Assembly (NCBI GenBank): GCA_021545595.1
Contig: JAJRVG010000028.1
Span: 1 to 8,992 of the forward strand
From: Zetaproteobacteria bacterium
GTDB taxonomy: Bacteria > Pseudomonadota > Zetaproteobacteria > Mariprofundales > Mariprofundaceae
Length of the DNA: 8,992 nucleotides
Reading direction: 5' to 3'
In this document: positions 6,513 through 8,992 of the stretch, one piece after another
Layout: each line of letters begins with the position of its first letter
How positions within the stretch are numbered: position 1 is the stretch's first letter
Notes under the pieces: generated by a model
What the model was told of the DNA's origin: nothing
The model's database searches: none
What the model saw: only the letters and a program-made list of their open reading frames with translations
Made by a program: the position numbers and the translations under genes

Positions 6513-6974
6513 ATGCAAACTGGCGACATCTGTTCAGCGACTGAGCGTATCCTCAAACTTCGCAACTATCCATGCAAACAACCCTACCTCCTTGCCGCAC
6601 TTGAGGATCTGCAGGCCCATTTTGGCTTTCTTCCTCAAGCGGCAGTGGCAGTGGTAGCGAGCCATTTCGGCCAGAAGCTGGGCTTAGATAGCGAGTTCTC
6701 CGCTCTGTTTCACTCCAGGCCTGATAACCCACACGCTGTCAAAATCTGTACCGGTCCACTTTGCAGCAGAGCTGGAAGCGGTGACCTGATCACCACACTT
6801 GAAGCGACTCCCGATATTGCTATCGAAACAAGGCACTGTCTGGGAGTCTGCAGCCGGGCCCCTGCCGCAACATTGAATGGAGAGACCATTTCACGGGCAT
6901 CTGCTGATAAAATATTCAGCCGACTCAAGGCCGGTGACAGGGTGGAAAGAGAGGGTGGAGAAAGTATCTCCTGA
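6513..6974 (+). CDS. NuoE-like thioredoxin-fold [2Fe-2S] protein
   Basis: A 153-residue protein related to the 24 kDa subunit of complex I (NuoE/HoxE/FdsG family). The N-terminal helical part (about 16-58) has the family pattern L-L-A-A-L-E-D-L-Q...F-G-F-L-P. A thioredoxin-like ferredoxin domain follows with C79-x4-C84 and C109-x3-C113, the arrangement that binds one [2Fe-2S] cluster. The spacing between the two Cys pairs (24 residues) is shorter than in E. coli NuoE (about 35). The charged tail (about 138-153) looks unstructured. It stands alone, with no NuoF-like flavoprotein beside it, so its partner is unknown. It may be an accessory or paralogous subunit of an NAD(P)H-dependent enzyme. 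ATG at 6513 has no clear Shine-Dalgarno sequence, but an in-frame stop at 6426 and the absence of ATG, GTG or TTG between make it the only standard start. It is divergent from nnr (37 bases) and convergent with the ygjP-like gene (2 bases). Confidence 0.85.
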   Translation: MQTGDICSATERILKLRNYPCKQPYLLAALEDLQAHFGFLPQAAVAVVASHFGQKLGLDSEFSALFHSRPDNPHAVKICTGPLCSRAGSGDLITTLEATPDIAIETRHCLGVCSRAPAATLNGETISRASADKIFSRLKAGDRVEREGGESIS

Positions 6975-6976
6975 AG

Positions 6977-7699
6977 CTAACCGGACCGGTGATCCACCCA
7001 CACGGGAATCCGGTGTGAAACCTGTTTTAGCTGCCTGCGATGTTCCAGCCAGTTCCCGTCATAACGCGCAAGCTGCGCCCAGAAGGCCCGTGAATGATTC
7101 ATCTCTTTAAGATGCACCAGTTCGTGAACCATCACGTAACGCATCAATGGTTGAGGAAAAAAAAGAAGCCTGGCATTGAGGCTGATAGTTTTTTTCCTGG
7201 AACAGCTTCCCCAGCAATGCTTTTGCAACCGTACTGAAGCCCGACGATAATTCAGGCCCAACCGCCTGCTTTCAGCTTCCAGGATGGGGAGAAGCAGGGC
7301 CTTTCCCTTTCGTTTCAACCAACGCTGGAGCGCCATATTCAGTTTCAAAGAGTCATCCACACAACCGGAGATACGCAACTCCGACCCTCTATCACTGATG
7401 CGCACCTGTGACGAGTCCGTCCTGTGGTAGATGATAGAAAAATCGAGCTCAACCGACTCAAAACCGATCCGCTCCGGCCTGCTATTTTGGCACTTATCCT
7501 CCTCCAGCGGTGCATAGGCACGGAACCTGTTAAGCGTGCGGGTAAGCCAGGGCTCTTTCTCTCTAAGCAGTGCTTTGGCGTGCATGGCATGAACACCCTG
7601 AGGCAGGACAACTTCAACACTCATGTCAGGGCGAACCACGATACGTGCGTAGCGTGCCCGCCCGGAAACACGAACAGTGTAGTCCAGCCCCTCTAACAT
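6977..7699 (-). CDS. YgjP-family (DUF45/M48-like) zinc metallopeptidase
   Basis: A 240-residue protein of the YgjP/SprT-like DUF45 family, predicted zinc-dependent hydrolases whose physiological substrates are unclear. The C-terminal half carries the diagnostic blocks. W-G-S-C-S (163-167) is followed by K-x-x-I-S-L-N-A-R-L (170-178). The zinc-binding H192-E-L-V-H196-L-K-E-M-N-H202-S-R-A-F-W follows, with H192 and H196 as likely ligands, E193 as the catalytic base and H202 as a further ligand candidate. The N-terminal half (about 5-55) is the usual beta-rich lead-in with R-x-x-R-x-x-I-V-V-R-P. Length is typical. It starts 10 bases after the stop of the SDR gene and has no obvious ribosome site, suggesting translation coupled to the upstream gene. 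Its 3' end nearly touches that of the convergent NuoE-like gene. No signal peptide or membrane segment is seen, so it is probably cytoplasmic. Confidence 0.9.
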   Translation of the reverse strand: MLEGLDYTVRVSGRARYARIVVRPDMSVEVVLPQGVHAMHAKALLREKEPWLTRTLNRFRAYAPLEEDKCQNSRPERIGFESVELDFSIIYHRTDSSQVRISDRGSELRISGCVDDSLKLNMALQRWLKRKGKALLLPILEAESRRLGLNYRRASVRLQKHCWGSCSRKKTISLNARLLFFPQPLMRYVMVHELVHLKEMNHSRAFWAQLARYDGNWLEHRRQLKQVSHRIPVWVDHRSG

Positions 7700-7709
7700 G
7701 AAAAACAGT

Positions 7710-8468
7710 TCATGGCTTCAGATATTTGAGCATCAGCTTCAGGGAGATTCCTCTGGGAACGATCTTCTGCAGCAGCCAAAGCAGCTGGTGCCTGAATCCG
7801 GGCACGCAATAGCCACCCCCCTGCCGCAATCTGTTCAGGGATGCTGCCACAACCACCTCGGCAGAGGCGCGGAAAATGCTTCCCTTACTATCAGGCATGC
7901 CTGAGACATCACGAGACCCGGTTGGTGAGGGGCCGGGAACCAGTGTCACCACCCGTACCTTCCCATCCAGCTCGGTTCGCACTGCCTCGCTCCAACAGGT
8001 CAGGCCCGCCTTCGCAGCAGCATAACTGCTCATGTAGGGGAGTGGCGTCTCCCCTGCCAGTGAGGAGACGTTGATGATAAAACCCCGGTTTCTGATCAGG
8101 CCGGGCAGCAGGGCGTGAGTTATAGCCACCGGCGCAACCAGATCGGTACGCAGCACATCAAGCTGAACCACATCTTCACACTGTTCAAATCTTCCCCACA
8201 CACCAAAGCCAGCGTTGTTAATCAGGCCGGTCAGATCGTCTTCGCTGCTTAATACCTCAATAAAACCTTCAACACCCTTCCTCCGGGAGAGATCGGCAAT
8301 AATCGTACGATGGCGCTCAGGATGTTTTAGAACATCCAGCGTCAGTTGCAGACGAACCGCATCCCTTGCGTGCAGAATAAGCCGACATCCCGTTGACTCC
8401 AGCTGCCTGGCAAACTCATAACCGAAACCGCCCGAGGCTCCGGTAATCAGTATACTCTTTTCAGCCAC
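7710..8468 (-). CDS. Short-chain dehydrogenase/reductase (classical SDR)
   Basis: A 252-residue classical SDR, an NAD(P)(H)-dependent oxidoreductase with a single Rossmann domain. Seen in order: the cofactor loop T-G-A-S-G-G-F-G (9-16), D59 in A-D-L (adenine pocket), N-N-A-G (84-87), N133-V-S135-S136 with the catalytic Ser, and catalytic Y149-x3-K153. The post-active-site loop reads P-G-P-S-P-T (178-183) where P-G-x-V-x-T is common. A basic residue after the glycine loop region (R36) could favour NADPH, but that is uncertain. The C-terminal segment (about 225-250) is hydrophobic and basic and may lie along a membrane, as in DltE-type relatives. The substrate cannot be told from sequence. The start is GTG at 8468, which overlaps the PHP-gene stop by eight bases and has AGAGG seven bases upstream. 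It forms a tight cluster with the PHP and YgjP-like genes. Confidence 0.92.
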   Translation of the reverse strand: MAEKSILITGASGGFGYEFARQLESTGCRLILHARDAVRLQLTLDVLKHPERHRTIIADLSRRKGVEGFIEVLSSEDDLTGLINNAGFGVWGRFEQCEDVVQLDVLRTDLVAPVAITHALLPGLIRNRGFIINVSSLAGETPLPYMSSYAAAKAGLTCWSEAVRTELDGKVRVVTLVPGPSPTGSRDVSGMPDSKGSIFRASAEVVVAASLNRLRQGGGYCVPGFRHQLLWLLQKIVPRGISLKLMLKYLKP

Positions 8469-8992
8469 CCTGCAGCCTCTGAATCGGCTGCATCAGACGC
8501 ACCCTTTCCGAGAATGTGGCGATCTCTCTTATACCACACATCTCCAGCATACTCAGGCATGCATTCATGGCATGCCCAACCTCTCCGGGAGCATGGGCAT
8601 CCGAGCCAAAGCTGACCGGAACCCCAAGCTCGGCTGCACGCGCAATGATGCGCACATGGGGGTAAACCTCAGCAACGGGTTTCCTGAGGCCTGCGGAACT
8701 GATTTCAAGCGCAACATCCGCCTCTTTCACAGCATCAAGCATCGCCTCTTCGGCATCATGAACTTTCTGACTATCCAACACTGGTCGATGACCGAATTTT
8801 TTAATCAGATCCGGATGCCCGATAATGTCGAACAACCCGGATCGGGCTGAATTGGCCACAAGTTCGTAGTAGGCCACGTAGGCAGTCTCAACATCCCGGG
8901 TATCCCACCGGCCGAGCTCATCCGGATTATCAAAAGCCCAATCACCGATATAGTGAACCGAGCCGATCACATAATCCCACGCATTCGAACCG
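8461..8992 (-). CDS. PHP-domain phosphoesterase, histidinol-phosphatase-like (5' end cut by window edge)
   Basis: The C-terminal 176 residues of a PHP-superfamily metallohydrolase; the start lies beyond the right edge. Reading from the edge, the fragment begins G-S-N-A-W-D-Y-V-I-G-S-V-H-Y-I-G, the HisJ-type block containing a metal-binding His. I-G-H-P-D-L follows in the middle, and S-D-A-H-A-P-G-E-V-G near the end supplies the last Asp/His metal ligands. The spacing and the W-x-F-D-x-P segment after the first block are typical of the HisJ/HisK-like histidinol-phosphate phosphatases (histidine biosynthesis) rather than of polymerase PHP domains. The first two metal-binding motifs, expected near the N-terminus (H-x-H-T-x-x-S-D type), are outside the window, so function is assigned at family level only. 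Other PHP phosphoesterases remain possible. Its stop overlaps the SDR start by eight bases. Confidence 0.85.
   Translation of the reverse strand, partial: GSNAWDYVIGSVHYIGDWAFDNPDELGRWDTRDVETAYVAYYELVANSARSGLFDIIGHPDLIKKFGHRPVLDSQKVHDAEEAMLDAVKEADVALEISSAGLRKPVAEVYPHVRIIARAAELGVPVSFGSDAHAPGEVGHAMNACLSMLEMCGIREIATFSERVRLMQPIQRLQGG

Noticed and set aside
6476..6565. N-terminal extension of Nnr from the ATG at 6565
   Set aside because: It would overlap the divergent NuoE-like coding start and has no ribosome site, whereas ATG 6475 has GGAGG in place.
6999..7017. Inverted repeat CACACGG/CCGGTGTG just after the NuoE-like stop, considered as its terminator
   Set aside because: The stem has a bulge, lies within the coding end of the YgjP-like gene and is not followed by a T tract.

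Overview
The window (about 54% GC by impression, not computed) reads as ordinary chromosome of a Gram-negative proteobacterium. The SdhC, SdhD, SdhA and SdhB sequences follow the gamma/alpha-proteobacterial (E. coli-like) pattern closely, and there is an SdhE assembly factor. I cannot name the genus. A gamma- or zetaproteobacterium is a guess, not a result.

Almost everything lies on the minus strand, so it reads from right to left. At the right edge is a three-gene cluster, a PHP-family phosphoesterase (cut by the window end), a short-chain dehydrogenase and a YgjP-type metallopeptidase (8992 to 6977). The genes overlap or nearly touch. A plus-strand NuoE-like [2Fe-2S] protein (6513-6974) converges on this cluster. 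It is divergent from nnr, the bifunctional NAD(P)HX repair enzyme (6475-4943), with only 37 bases between the two start codons.

Next comes the succinate dehydrogenase (complex II) operon in the order sdhC-sdhD-sdhA-sdhB (4856 to 1338). All heme, FAD and Fe-S ligands I could check are present. The operon is not compact throughout. A 121-base gap separates sdhD from sdhA, and a 132-base gap between sdhA and sdhB carries two head-to-head REP-like hairpin units. Downstream of sdhB sits an AT-rich gene for a three-helix membrane protein of unknown function (1264-752). It is followed by sdhE (706-476) and then, coupled by a GTGA overlap, a secreted DUF1573-cytochrome c fusion that runs off the left edge (479-1).

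The unifying theme is respiratory redox metabolism: complex II, its flavinylation factor, an extra cytochrome-like protein, NAD(P)H repair and a complex I-like Fe-S protein. I found no mobile element, CRISPR array, tRNA or rRNA, and no convincing new multi-gene system. The points most worth a second look are the DUF1573-cytochrome fusion, the AT-rich gene wedged between sdhB and sdhE, the Gln in place of Arg in the SdhE signature, the REP pair inside the operon, and the stand-alone NuoE-like protein.
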